DNA of 64,000 nt from an uncultured Catenibacillus sp. (GTDB lineage: Bacteria; Bacillota; Clostridia; Lachnospirales; Lachnospiraceae), in NCBI GenBank assembly GCA_934339005.1, contig CAKRHR010000004.1, positions 1 to 64,000 on the forward strand, read 5' to 3'. The position numbers and the translations under genes are program-made. This document shows positions 26,732 through 35,587 of the stretch, in pieces (position 1 is the first letter of the stretch; each line of letters starts with the position of its first letter). The notes under the pieces were generated by a model. The model had not been told where the DNA came from, ran no database searches, and worked only from the letters and a program-made list of their open reading frames with translations.

Positions 26732-27166
26732 ATGTTTAAGAAATTCAATGAAAACAAGAAAAAAGGTTTTACACTTGTAGAACTTATCGTCGTATTAGTT
26801 ATTTTAGCTATCCTTGCAGCTCTGCTTATTCCAGCATTGACAGGATACATCGACAAAGCAAAGAATAAATCACTCCTTGCTGAAACACGTCAGACAGTAA
26901 TGGCTGCTCAGACACTTGTGGATGAAGCATATGCTAAAGCTGATATTGGCGCTGATACAGTTAAAATTAATGGTGAAACTGGTACAGTCAAGGTTTCAGA
27001 TATTAAGGCATTAGCAGAAGTTGATGGTACGATTGGTGCTGTTGAAGTTACAAATGGTAAAATTACAAGTCTTGAATATACAAAGAGTGGTAGAACTTGT
27101 ACATATAAACCTGCTGATAAAGCTAAGAACTCAGATGGTGATTATAATATCCCTAAGAATAATTAA
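26732..27166 (+). CDS. pilA: Major type IV pilin, PilA/GspG/ComGC-like
   Basis: The product is 144 residues. The leader MFKKFNENKKKG is followed by FTLVELIVVLVILAILAALLI, a textbook type IV pilin helix with Glu5, then KAKNKSLLAE..Q typical of the alpha1-C region, and a compact C-terminal domain of about 85 residues. It has the best-matching class III signal here and its own structured leader, so it is probably the abundant fibre subunit. Start ATG 26732 is 8 bases after AGAAGGG. An in-frame ATG 123 bases upstream would add an unrelated leader and is rejected. A weak hairpin (27170-27193) follows and could lower read-through into the assembly genes. Confidence 0.88.
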   Translation: MFKKFNENKKKGFTLVELIVVLVILAILAALLIPALTGYIDKAKNKSLLAETRQTVMAAQTLVDEAYAKADIGADTVKINGETGTVKVSDIKALAEVDGTIGAVEVTNGKITSLEYTKSGRTCTYKPADKAKNSDGDYNIPKNN

Positions 27167-27169
27167 TTT

Positions 27170-27193
27170 CAGTTAATATATTAAATTTAACTG
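27170..27193 (+). terminator. Weak hairpin after the major pilin gene
   Basis: CAGTTAA (27170-27176) pairs with TTAACTG (27187-27193). The stem is only 7 bp with no T run, so it could be a partial attenuator that keeps pilin mRNA in excess of downstream genes. Confidence 0.35.
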
Positions 27194-27218
27194 TCTAAGA
27201 AAGTGAGGCATTCCCCAG

Positions 27219-27674
27219 ATGGCAAAGAACATCTCCAATGACAAACCGCATATATATACGAGTGCTCAGCAGAGAATTGTCAGAGGGGTGCTTTACGTTT
27301 CTATTTTAATCCTGCTGGCTGTGACTGCAGTCATTCCCGGTGCACTGCATCTGATGTATCGAGCAGATGCACAGGTTGCGCTTGGACATGCCAAATCGGT
27401 GCGCATGGCATTCCGGGTGTTGGCTGCAGAGCAGTACGGCAGTGATTCTGATATGTTTGATATCCATGAAAAAGGCGGTGTCAGTGCCGGCCTTTATGAT
27501 GAGATTATCCAGTTGTCCGGTGTGGACGGTGATTTTCAGGTGCTTCTGGCAGATAAAGAAGACACCTACAGTGTGAAACGCTTTATGTATGAAGAAGGCG
27601 AATTTACAGTGTATTATGACGGCGATACATCATCCTATAAGGTTTATCGCAAGCAAACTCTGATAGAACCATAA
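27219..27674 (+). CDS. Pilin-like membrane protein without a prepilin leader
   Basis: The product is 151 residues. After 20 polar residues there is one hydrophobic helix (VLYVSILILLAVTAVIPGALHLMY), then RADAQVALGHAKSVRMAFRV, which resembles the amphipathic half of a pilin helix. The rest is a small globular domain. There is no G-F cleavage site and no Glu5. It lies between the major pilin and pilD, so a role in pilus assembly or as a membrane-retained pilin homologue is inferred. ATG 27219 is about 15 bases after the nearest G-rich segment (AAGTGAGG), so its ribosome site is weak. Confidence 0.65.
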   Translation: MAKNISNDKPHIYTSAQQRIVRGVLYVSILILLAVTAVIPGALHLMYRADAQVALGHAKSVRMAFRVLAAEQYGSDSDMFDIHEKGGVSAGLYDEIIQLSGVDGDFQVLLADKEDTYSVKRFMYEEGEFTVYYDGDTSSYKVYRKQTLIEP

Positions 27675-27714
27675 AAACTGCGATTTATAAAAATGATGGT
27701 AATTTTATGATGAC

Positions 27715-27737
27715 AAAAATTCTATGACAGAATTTTT
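27715..27737 (+). terminator. Possible weak terminator before pilD
   Basis: AAAAATTCT (27715-27723) pairs with AGAATTTTT (27729-27737). The 9-bp AT stem has a 5-base loop and its T run is inside the stem. It is followed by about 100 bases of unusually purine-rich sequence up to the pilD ribosome site. Confidence 0.4.
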
Positions 27738-27838
27738 AGAAACTCAAAAGATAGAAATAAAAAAACAGAAATAAAAGACAGAAATGTAGAAAATAAAAGT
27801 AACAAAATTTACAAAAGACAGAACAGGAGAAGATACAG

Positions 27839-28621
27839 ATGCTTACAGTGTTAGAAGGACTTATTTGGTTGATTAGATTTATGTTTGGCGCCTGTATTTT
27901 CAGTTTTTTGAATGTTGTTGCAGACAGACTTCCAAAGAAACAGAGTGTGGTTTCAGGACGCAGTCACTGTGACAGTTGTGGTAGAAATCTTGGCGTGGCA
28001 GATTTAGTGCCATGCTTTAGTTATATATTTTTGAAAGGCAAATGCAGAACATGCGGCAGTCGTATTCCCATCAGATGCCTGCTGACGGAATTACTTGGCG
28101 GCGTATCATTTGTACTTAGCGGCATTTGCTTTGGCTGCGGCAGCTTTGAAATCTTATCCTTAAGAGCTGCGAGCGTTTTTATTTTTACAGGGATATTAAC
28201 TGTGATTGCCCTGATAGATATGGACACACAGATGATATATGATAGATTTAATTTAATGATTTTGATATTGGCAATTGCAAATATCTGGTTATTTCCGGAA
28301 CATGGAATCATTGACAGACTGATTGGTCTTGTCATTGTTTCAGTGCCAATGCTTGTATTATCACTGATTATTCCGGGTGCTTTCGGCGGCGGTGACATTA
28401 AGCTGATGGCTGTTTCCGGATTCTTTTTAGGTATGGCGGCCACAGTCTGTGGGATGTTTTTTGGACTTGTGAGCGGTGGCTGTTTTGCATTGGTGATGTT
28501 AAAGACCAATAAACTCCAGAAAAAAGATCATTTTGCATTTGGCCCATTTCTTGCAATTGGACTTGCAGTTGCAGCATTTTGGGGTGACCAGATTGTTGCC
28601 TGGTACTTAAGATTTTTTTAA
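27839..28621 (+). CDS. pilD: Prepilin leader peptidase/methylase (A24 family)
   Basis: The product is 260 residues and strongly hydrophobic, with several transmembrane helices. A cytoplasmic zinc-type cysteine segment lies at about 40-80 (CDSCGRN, then CRTCGSR). The two catalytic aspartates are D127 in ALIDMDTQM and D186 in GGGDIKLM. This aspartic protease cleaves prepilin leaders after glycine and N-methylates the new N-terminus. It should process all four canonical prepilins encoded just upstream, including the giant one. The start follows AGGAGA 9 bases upstream. Confidence 0.95.
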   Translation: MLTVLEGLIWLIRFMFGACIFSFLNVVADRLPKKQSVVSGRSHCDSCGRNLGVADLVPCFSYIFLKGKCRTCGSRIPIRCLLTELLGGVSFVLSGICFGCGSFEILSLRAASVFIFTGILTVIALIDMDTQMIYDRFNLMILILAIANIWLFPEHGIIDRLIGLVIVSVPMLVLSLIIPGAFGGGDIKLMAVSGFFLGMAATVCGMFFGLVSGGCFALVMLKTNKLQKKDHFAFGPFLAIGLAVAAFWGDQIVAWYLRFF

Positions 28622-28685
28622 CCAGACAAAAAATCTGAAGCAGGAATTAAATACATTGGACACTGAAATGAAAGGAGGATGCGTC

Positions 28686-29879
28686 GTGGCAAAATTCCGA
28701 TATGCAGCAAAGGATATGAGCGGTAAAGTGCACCGCGGCACTAAAGAAGCACAAACCGAAAATGCACTGACGCTTCAACTCAAATCCGAAGGTCTGTTTA
28801 TTATTAGTGTAAAGAATCTGACCCAAGATATGTCATATAAAAAGTTAAAATCAAAACAGCTTGCTGATTTTTGCAAAGAAATGTCAACACTTCTGGCTTC
28901 TGGAGTGTCCTTGGTGCGGGCATTGGATATTATTTCTGAACAGGAGGGGCTGTCGCCTCAGGAACGTGATATTTATCAGGCGGTACTTGCAGATGTAAAA
29001 AAAGGTATTCCGCTGTCAGATGCGATGGAAACAAAGGGATGTTTTCCGGAACTGATGATTAGTATGCTGCGTTCCGGTGAAACAAGCGGTAATATAGATC
29101 ATGTGACAAAGCGTTTGGCGATCCAGTATCAGAAAGACTACAAGTTAAACCAGCAGGTGCGCTCAGCGATGACGTATCCGTGTATTTTGCTTATACTGTG
29201 TGTGGCGATTGTTATTTTGATTGTGACATTTATTTTGCCACAATTTCAGTCATTATTCGACCAGATGGAGAGTTTGCCGGTATTGACAGAAATCCTTATT
29301 GCGATATCTGATTTCTTCGTACAAAAATGGTATATCGCATTACTGATTATTTTCATAGTCGTTGTTGTTGTACGTTTAATTGCGGCAATTCCTGCTGTGC
29401 GTGACCAGATAGATTATCGTAAAGTTCATATGCCTGTATTTGGCAAATTATTTAAAGTTATTTATACATCCAGATTTGCAAGAACATTAAGCAGTCTGTA
29501 TGCCAGCGGTATGCCACTGGCGTCTGCAATTGGTATTGCAGGTAAGACGATAGGTAACCGTTATGTAGAAAAACAGTTTGAACATGTTGTGGTTTTGGTG
29601 CGCAGTGGTATTTCAATGTCTGTGGCACTGCGTGAAGTGGACGGACTGATGTTAAAACTTTCAAGTACGATTCTTGTCGGTGAGGAAAGCGGTCGCCTGG
29701 ATGTGATGCTGGATTCAATTGCTGATTCCATGGAAATCGAAGCCGAGGAAGCAACAAAGCGTATGGTGACATTGATGGAGCCTTTGTTGATTATATTTAT
29801 GGCACTGATTGTGGGATTTATCATGATCGCAGTTATGCTGCCAATTTATGAATCTTATTCAGCGATTGAAAATGCATAG
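28686..29879 (+). CDS. pilC: Type IV pilus inner-membrane platform protein PilC/GspF
   Basis: The product is 397 residues with two GspF-type domains. The first (about 55-180) ends in the helix pair around MTYPCILLILCVAIVILIVTF. The second (about 255-380) contains SGMPLASAIGIAGKTIGN and EPLLIIFMALIVGFIMIAVML. PilC is the rotating platform that links the PilB and PilT motors to the growing fibre. The start is GTG 28686, 6 bases after AAAGGAGG; an upstream ATG in the same frame would place the ribosome site inside the gene. Confidence 0.94.
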   Translation: MAKFRYAAKDMSGKVHRGTKEAQTENALTLQLKSEGLFIISVKNLTQDMSYKKLKSKQLADFCKEMSTLLASGVSLVRALDIISEQEGLSPQERDIYQAVLADVKKGIPLSDAMETKGCFPELMISMLRSGETSGNIDHVTKRLAIQYQKDYKLNQQVRSAMTYPCILLILCVAIVILIVTFILPQFQSLFDQMESLPVLTEILIAISDFFVQKWYIALLIIFIVVVVVRLIAAIPAVRDQIDYRKVHMPVFGKLFKVIYTSRFARTLSSLYASGMPLASAIGIAGKTIGNRYVEKQFEHVVVLVRSGISMSVALREVDGLMLKLSSTILVGEESGRLDVMLDSIADSMEIEAEEATKRMVTLMEPLLIIFMALIVGFIMIAVMLPIYESYSAIENA

Positions 29880-29901
29880 AGATAAATGAGGGAGAGAAAA
29901 A

Positions 29902-31338
29902 ATGAGTGACACAGTCATAGTTTTACAGGATGAGGGTATCCTTGCAGCAGAGGGCAGGAAAGGCCGCATGCCGCAGATTGATCGCATGACTTATTTGCCG
30001 ATGCAGGGCTATGGGGAACCGCTTGAACAGTGGAAAAAGTTGCTGGCAGAATATAATGAACATTTTCATCCTCAGAAGGTGAAGATTTTATTGCCTGCAT
30101 CATATTCCTCCACACGTATGAATCATATTCCGTTTGCCAAAGGCAGACAGTTTGAAAAAATAGTTGAAAATACACTTAGTGAAGTTTCAGATGAGCATGT
30201 GGCAGACTATAGTATTGTTTCTTCAGATAAAAAGAAAGGGATTTGTCTGTGCTGTGTTGGTGCGGAAAATAAAGTGATGGCACAGCTTCAGAAAATAACT
30301 GATGAAATCGGAATGTCTGTAGATAAAGTATCTGTACCGATGGAAGGGTATCTCAAGCTTCTGGCGATGAATAAAATGAGTCAGAATAAAACAGCGATTT
30401 TCCTTTTGTTTGAAGATACGAGTGTTGTCAGTATTTTGTTTAAAAATGGTGTATATCATTATTCAACACGAAGCCGTTTGTTCAGTGAACGCGGTACGCT
30501 GGATTTTGGTACGGAAATTGTACGAAATATTTCCGGCATACTGCAGTTTTATGCGACAGAAAAATCAGAGCAGCCAATTACAGATGTATATTATGCCGGT
30601 TGTATGGCAGATGATTTTTCAGTCAGTGTTGATGGCATACGCAATATGAATTTGTCTGTAGCTCCATTAAGACTGAATGTGCCAATCCGCGGACAGGGTA
30701 ACATCGATAACTGGGTTGCCTGTGTGGGTGCATTTATCGAAGATAAGAAGGAAAAAGTTGTTGATCTGTACCATGTATGGCGTCAGTTTCAAAAAGGTGA
30801 AGTTAAATCTGAGAAAAGTATTGCCAGACATTTTATCATTCCGGGTATTACGCTGGGCGTGTGTGTGCTGGCAGGTGCGGCTGTATTTTCAGCCAATTTG
30901 GTTGAAAGCCTGAAAATTGGCAGAATTTATAATTGGATTAATAATGAACAGGTGCAGTCTGAATATAGTTATGCCAATGAACTGCAAGTGCAGAGTCAGC
31001 AGCTTTTGCAGGCGCAGAATCAGGTGACACGTATGAAGAATAATCTGGCAACATATCCGGATCTGACACAGGACATGATTGATGAAATTGTAGATGTCAG
31101 TGGCGCTACGATGAAAGTAAGTATTAAGACGATGGATGCTGAAAGTGGTTTGCTTGAATTTGATGCAGACAGTGAGGCGGTTATTGATATCCCTGGATAT
31201 ATCCGGAAATTAAGTGAGACAGGGTTGTTTTCATCAGTGGATTATACCGGTTATCAGTACGATGAAAGTAAATCTGTTTATACACTGATGTTATCCTGTG
31301 TGTTAAAAGCACCGGAGAATGGAGATGACGCACAATGA
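29902..31338 (+). CDS. PilM-PilN fusion, alignment subcomplex protein
   Basis: The product is 478 residues. The N-terminal approximately 300 residues fit an actin-like PilM/GspL-cytoplasmic fold (LFEDTSVVSILFKNG and the LDFGTEIVRNI segment). A single transmembrane helix (about 309-328, FIIPGITLGVCVLAGAAVF) is followed by a coiled-coil stretch (about 345-375) and a PilN-like ferredoxin-fold periplasmic-side domain. PilM and PilN are usually separate in proteobacterial pili; here they are one chain, comparable with GspL. It sits upstream of a PilO-like gene, whose start overlaps this stop. Confidence 0.75.
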   Translation: MSDTVIVLQDEGILAAEGRKGRMPQIDRMTYLPMQGYGEPLEQWKKLLAEYNEHFHPQKVKILLPASYSSTRMNHIPFAKGRQFEKIVENTLSEVSDEHVADYSIVSSDKKKGICLCCVGAENKVMAQLQKITDEIGMSVDKVSVPMEGYLKLLAMNKMSQNKTAIFLLFEDTSVVSILFKNGVYHYSTRSRLFSERGTLDFGTEIVRNISGILQFYATEKSEQPITDVYYAGCMADDFSVSVDGIRNMNLSVAPLRLNVPIRGQGNIDNWVACVGAFIEDKKEKVVDLYHVWRQFQKGEVKSEKSIARHFIIPGITLGVCVLAGAAVFSANLVESLKIGRIYNWINNEQVQSEYSYANELQVQSQQLLQAQNQVTRMKNNLATYPDLTQDMIDEIVDVSGATMKVSIKTMDAESGLLEFDADSEAVIDIPGYIRKLSETGLFSSVDYTGYQYDESKSVYTLMLSCVLKAPENGDDAQ

Positions 31339-32051
31339 AGCTTGATATGAATTTAAAACCGAATGATATTGTTTTACTGAAAATACTTGCGTGCGTTTTG
31401 ATTGTATTTTTATCTGTACGTTTTGCAATTTTTCCCATGATGGAGAAGCATCAGAATTTAGTCGATGAGAAAGAAAGGGCAACGATGCAGCAGGAAGATA
31501 TGCAGTATGCGATTGATACGATTCCGACGACAGAAAAAGATATTGAAAATCAGAAGACGATGCTTGCGGATGCAACAACAGACTTCTATGGTGAAATGGA
31601 AAACCAGGAGATCGATGAGCTTGTGACAGGGCTGGTGCTGCAACATGATTTATTTCCTGTGTCTTTAAATATTTCAGAAACGACACAGGATATTCCGACA
31701 GTTTATCAAAATGACGATCAGACGCAGACAACTTCAAATGAAACATTGTCTGCAGAGGAGGAGTTGAATGGATCTTCATCCTCAGAGGATCTGTTTGCAT
31801 TGACAGCAGCTGCTGAGGCTGCACAGCTCCATTTTATCAATACAACAAATGTGTCCCTGACGATTGAGGGAAGTGAGGAAAGCATTATTGAATTTTTCGA
31901 TGATATAGCAAAGAATTATCTCGGTATTCAGGTGCGTTCCTTTGAAATGCAGGAAAAATCTTATGTTAACTCAACACTTGAAGATGTCACACTCATGCGC
32001 TGCAATTGTGAGTTAGCAATATATTCTCATGGAGAAATTGAAACAAATTGA
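31335..32051 (+). CDS. PilO-like alignment protein
   Basis: The product is 238 residues. A short cytoplasmic N-terminus is followed by one transmembrane helix (IVLLKILACVLIVFLSVRFAIF, about 12-33) and a predicted coiled coil with MEKHQNLVDEKERATMQQED. The C-terminal domain would be extracytoplasmic. The ATG overlaps the PilM-N stop by 4 bases (ATGA type). PilO binds PilN and aligns the pilus base with the motor. Primary sequence similarity is low, so the call rests on architecture and position between PilM-N and PilB. Confidence 0.65.
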   Translation: MKLDMNLKPNDIVLLKILACVLIVFLSVRFAIFPMMEKHQNLVDEKERATMQQEDMQYAIDTIPTTEKDIENQKTMLADATTDFYGEMENQEIDELVTGLVLQHDLFPVSLNISETTQDIPTVYQNDDQTQTTSNETLSAEEELNGSSSSEDLFALTAAAEAAQLHFINTTNVSLTIEGSEESIIEFFDDIAKNYLGIQVRSFEMQEKSYVNSTLEDVTLMRCNCELAIYSHGEIETN

Positions 32052-32082
32052 CTTTTTTAGAAGCCGGAGGCGAAAATAAAAA

Positions 32083-33753
32083 GTGAGAACGAATCTGAGA
32101 ATTGGTGACATTCTGACGGAAAAAGGCTATGTCACGGAAGCACAAATGAGTCAGGCACTGGCTTATCAGAAAGAACACAGAGATAAACGTGTTGGACAGA
32201 TTTTGATGGAGCTTGGTTTTGTTACAGAAAATCAGGTGCTTGAAGCTCTGGCCAGCAGATTGAATTTAAAATTAACGGATATTGCACAGTTGACGGTGGA
32301 TATCGATGCGGTTGCACTTGTAAGCAGAGATGTGGCAGAAAAGAATCTGATATTGCCGGTTTCACTCAAAAATCAGACACTTGTTATTGCAACAAACGAC
32401 CCGTTAAACTATTTTGCACTTGAAGAGGTGCGCCAGCAGACAGGCTGTCAGCTTGAGATTTATCTGAGTGAGGAGGCACCGCTTAAAAAAGCGATTGCGT
32501 ATTATTATGCGGAGGTCAATGCGCGTAAAGCAGCCAAACAGGCCAATGTTGGTTTCGCAACGGTTGAAGACTTCGAAATTGAAAACTTAAATGACAGTGA
32601 TGATGAAGTGCCGATTATCCGACTGTTAAACAGTCTTATCCAGCGTGCAATTCATACAAATGTCAGTGACGTTCATATTGAGCCGTTTGAAAAGGAAACA
32701 AAGATTCGTATGCGCATGGACGGTGTGATTATGGATTATGTAACGATTCAGAGAAATGTTCATTCACCGTTGATTGCACGTATTAAGATTCTTGCAAACC
32801 TGGATATTGCAGAGAAGCGTCTGCCGCAGGATGGTCATTTCAGAGTAAGCCTTGAGGGTGTGAACGTTAATATTCGTGTGTCTGTTTTGCCAACGGTTTT
32901 TGGGGAAAAAGCTGTATTGCGTATTATGGCGGGTACAGGAGAGCTTGATCATGCTGGCCATTTTGGTATGGATGATTATTCTTATAATCAGTTTCTGCCA
33001 TTGTTAAATTACCCAAATGGTATTATTTATATTACAGGACCGACAGGCAGTGGTAAATCGACAACTTTGTATATGGTGCTGGAATATCTGAAAAATCGTA
33101 ATGTGAATATTTCAACGATTGAAGATCCTGTGGAAAAGAATATTCCGGGCATCAATCAGACACAGGTGAATCCTGTGGCAGGACTGACCTTTGATGTGGG
33201 TCTGCGCGCCCTGATGCGTCAGGATCCGGATATTATCATGGTTGGTGAAACCCGTGATGGTGAAACTGCCGCAACTTCTGTTCGAGCCGCAATTACAGGC
33301 CATGTGGTTTTAAGCACACTGCATACTAATGATGCGGTGTCGAGTATTGTGCGTCTGGAAGATATGGGTGTTGAAACATATCTTGTGGCAAATTCTTTAG
33401 TTGGTCTTGTGGCACAGCGTCTTGTGCGTAAGGTGTGTCCAAACTGTGCTAAACAGATGCCGACAACACAGGAGGAACGTTATTTCTTAGGTGAGGATGT
33501 CAGGATGGTAACCCGCGGTATGGGCTGCTCACATTGCAATAATACAGGTTATCGCGGCCGTGTGGCAGTGCATGAGATTCTGGCAGTGAATAATGAACTG
33601 CGCCGTATGATTATTAATCATGAATCTATTGAGGATATGACAGCTTATGCAAGGGAACATCAGCATATGCGTACATTAAAAGAGAGCGGGCTGGTACTTG
33701 TGAAAGAAGGATTGACGACACCAGAGGAACTGATGAAAATTAGTTATGAGTGA
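32083..33753 (+). CDS. pilB: Type IV pilus extension ATPase PilB/GspE
   Basis: The product is 556 residues. The N-terminus has two tandem MshEN c-di-GMP-type motifs (R6-Q29 and R36-R59, separated by six residues). The secretion ATPase core carries Walker A GPTGSGKST from G319, an Asp box, a Walker B region near QDPDIIMVGE, and the His box STLHTNDA. A tetracysteine zinc site (CPNC about 448-451 and CSHC about 482-485) is present, as in PilB and GspE. It drives pilus extension through PilC. The start is GTG 32083, 12 bases after GGAGG. pilT follows. Confidence 0.95.
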   Translation: MRTNLRIGDILTEKGYVTEAQMSQALAYQKEHRDKRVGQILMELGFVTENQVLEALASRLNLKLTDIAQLTVDIDAVALVSRDVAEKNLILPVSLKNQTLVIATNDPLNYFALEEVRQQTGCQLEIYLSEEAPLKKAIAYYYAEVNARKAAKQANVGFATVEDFEIENLNDSDDEVPIIRLLNSLIQRAIHTNVSDVHIEPFEKETKIRMRMDGVIMDYVTIQRNVHSPLIARIKILANLDIAEKRLPQDGHFRVSLEGVNVNIRVSVLPTVFGEKAVLRIMAGTGELDHAGHFGMDDYSYNQFLPLLNYPNGIIYITGPTGSGKSTTLYMVLEYLKNRNVNISTIEDPVEKNIPGINQTQVNPVAGLTFDVGLRALMRQDPDIIMVGETRDGETAATSVRAAITGHVVLSTLHTNDAVSSIVRLEDMGVETYLVANSLVGLVAQRLVRKVCPNCAKQMPTTQEERYFLGEDVRMVTRGMGCSHCNNTGYRGRVAVHEILAVNNELRRMIINHESIEDMTAYAREHQHMRTLKESGLVLVKEGLTTPEELMKISYE

Positions 33754-33836
33754 GAAAGTCAGCTAATGTAAGATTAGTCAGTTATGAGTATGTCGTAGTT
33801 ATAAAAAATAGTGGATAATACAGGCAGGTGAAAAAA

Positions 33837-34919
33837 ATGGGATTAGATAGTTTGGGCGGTAATGTGACAAGCGGTCTGTTGGATGAAATTATATTGGAGG
33901 GACGCAGATGTAAGGCTTCAGATATTCATATATCCGAGGGTATGCCAATTTGCTACAGAGTTTACGGACAGTTAAGATGGTCTCAGCAATCTATTTCAGA
34001 TGCGCAGGTGCGCCAGATGCTAATAGATGTTTTAGACGAACTTCAGAAGAAAAGCTTTGCTTTGGGCCAGGATGTGGATTTTTCAGTCCAGGCATCGGAC
34101 GGCGGAAGACAGCGTGTGAATATTTTCAGACAGCAGCATAAGATGGCAGCGACGATTCGTCTGTTGAATAATCATATACCGACATTGGAAGAACTTAAAA
34201 TGCCAACAAGCCTGTATGAGATTGCCAAACAGCCAAGAGGTCTGTTTCTTGTGACGGGACCAACAGGCAGTGGTAAATCTACGACACTGGCGGCCATGAT
34301 TGAATACATTAATGTTAATAGTGACCGACATGTCATTACGATTGAAGATCCAGTGGAATATGTATATGAGTGTAAGAAATCACTGATACACCAAAGAGAG
34401 ATTGGCAGTGATGTCACAAGTTTTGCATCTGCACTGCGCAGTGCACTGAGAGAGGATCCGGATGTGATCTTAGTTGGTGAGATGCGGGATTACGAAACGA
34501 TTTCAGCCGCACTGCTTGCTGCAGAAACCGGACATCTTGTCTTATCCACATTGCACACGACAGGTGCGGCACAGACTGTGGAAAGAATCATTGATGCATG
34601 TCCGGCAGGTGGACAAAATCAGGTGCGCGTGCAGCTTGCAGGTACATTAAAGGGTATTATCAGCCAATGTCTGATCCCTTGTGGCGGCGGTGTGTCACGG
34701 GTGGCAGCTACAGAATTATTATTTGGTACGGATGCGATATTAAATCTTGTCCGCGAAGGCAAGACACATCAGATATCTACAATGATGCAGACAGGCACAA
34801 AAGAGGGCATGTACACACTGAATATGGATCTTCAACGTCTTATGCGCCAGGGCTACATCACAAAAGAAGATGCTCTGACCTATACAAATAACTTAGAGGA
34901 TTTAAGGCAATATTTGTAA
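33837..34919 (+). CDS. pilT: Type IV pilus retraction ATPase PilT
   Basis: The product is 360 residues. Walker A GPTGSGKST begins at G141, with Walker B EDPDVILVGEMRD, the His box STLHTTGAAQTVERI, and the C-terminal ILNLVREGK segment that corresponds to the PilT AIRNLIRE motif. Unlike PilB, it lacks the MshEN domain and zinc cysteines. Its presence predicts retractable pili, which could support twitching or DNA uptake. ATG 33837 is preferred over GTG 33828 because the GTG lies in its AGGTGA ribosome site. It closes the pilus locus; folE lies downstream on the opposite strand. Confidence 0.95.
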   Translation: MGLDSLGGNVTSGLLDEIILEGRRCKASDIHISEGMPICYRVYGQLRWSQQSISDAQVRQMLIDVLDELQKKSFALGQDVDFSVQASDGGRQRVNIFRQQHKMAATIRLLNNHIPTLEELKMPTSLYEIAKQPRGLFLVTGPTGSGKSTTLAAMIEYINVNSDRHVITIEDPVEYVYECKKSLIHQREIGSDVTSFASALRSALREDPDVILVGEMRDYETISAALLAAETGHLVLSTLHTTGAAQTVERIIDACPAGGQNQVRVQLAGTLKGIISQCLIPCGGGVSRVAATELLFGTDAILNLVREGKTHQISTMMQTGTKEGMYTLNMDLQRLMRQGYITKEDALTYTNNLEDLRQYL

Positions 34920-34951
34920 GATATAAGAATCAAAAAACAACATCATTTATT

Positions 34952-35545
34952 TTATTTCTGTTGCAGCATCAAATTCAACTGATTAAATATCATTACATCT
35001 GTTTCAAACCGTCCACGCAGAGTTGTTGTAACTGTGGAGGCGGTTTCTTTTTTGATGCCCCGGGCACTCATGCAGCTGTGAGTGCCGTGGATGATGACAG
35101 CAACGTCCTCTGTTTGGGCGGCTTCCATCATAACCTCGGCAATGTCTGAACCGATACGCTCCTGAAGCTGTAAACGTTTGGATACCATATCGCAGATACG
35201 TGCAATTTTGCTTAAGCCAAGCACGCGGTCTTTTGGAATATAAGCTACGGATACAGTCATATCATACATTAAAGCAATATGATGTTCGCAATAGCTGAAA
35301 ATCGGAATATCCTTCACAAGGACAATATCATGTCTGTCGCCGCCAAGACTTAAATCATCTTTAAATGACTTATTAAACATCATGGCGATTTCATGGTTTG
35401 TATAATTCATGCCCTCAAAAACTTCTTCATACATGCGGGCAACACGATCCGGTGTATCTTTTAAACCTTCACGGTCCGGGTCATCGCCAAGCGCAGCAAG
35501 AATACCGCGGATATGCTCGCGGATAGCAGCTTTATCTATAGCCAT
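34952..35545 (-). CDS. folE: GTP cyclohydrolase I
   Basis: The product is 197 residues. Zinc ligands are visible in YCEHHIALMYD (Cys and His) and in GTHSCMSARG (Cys). The enzyme converts GTP to dihydroneopterin triphosphate. This is both the first folate step and the entry to queuosine. Its place behind queD and queE suggests it chiefly supplies the 7-deazaguanine route. The start follows AAAGGAGAG. It is the third gene of the queD-queE-folE minus-strand operon. Confidence 0.95.
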   Translation of the reverse strand: MAIDKAAIREHIRGILAALGDDPDREGLKDTPDRVARMYEEVFEGMNYTNHEIAMMFNKSFKDDLSLGGDRHDIVLVKDIPIFSYCEHHIALMYDMTVSVAYIPKDRVLGLSKIARICDMVSKRLQLQERIGSDIAEVMMEAAQTEDVAVIIHGTHSCMSARGIKKETASTVTTTLRGRFETDVMIFNQLNLMLQQK

Positions 35546-35587
35546 TTCAAACTCTCCTTTTTTAATATCAATGCAGGACTTAGAAGT

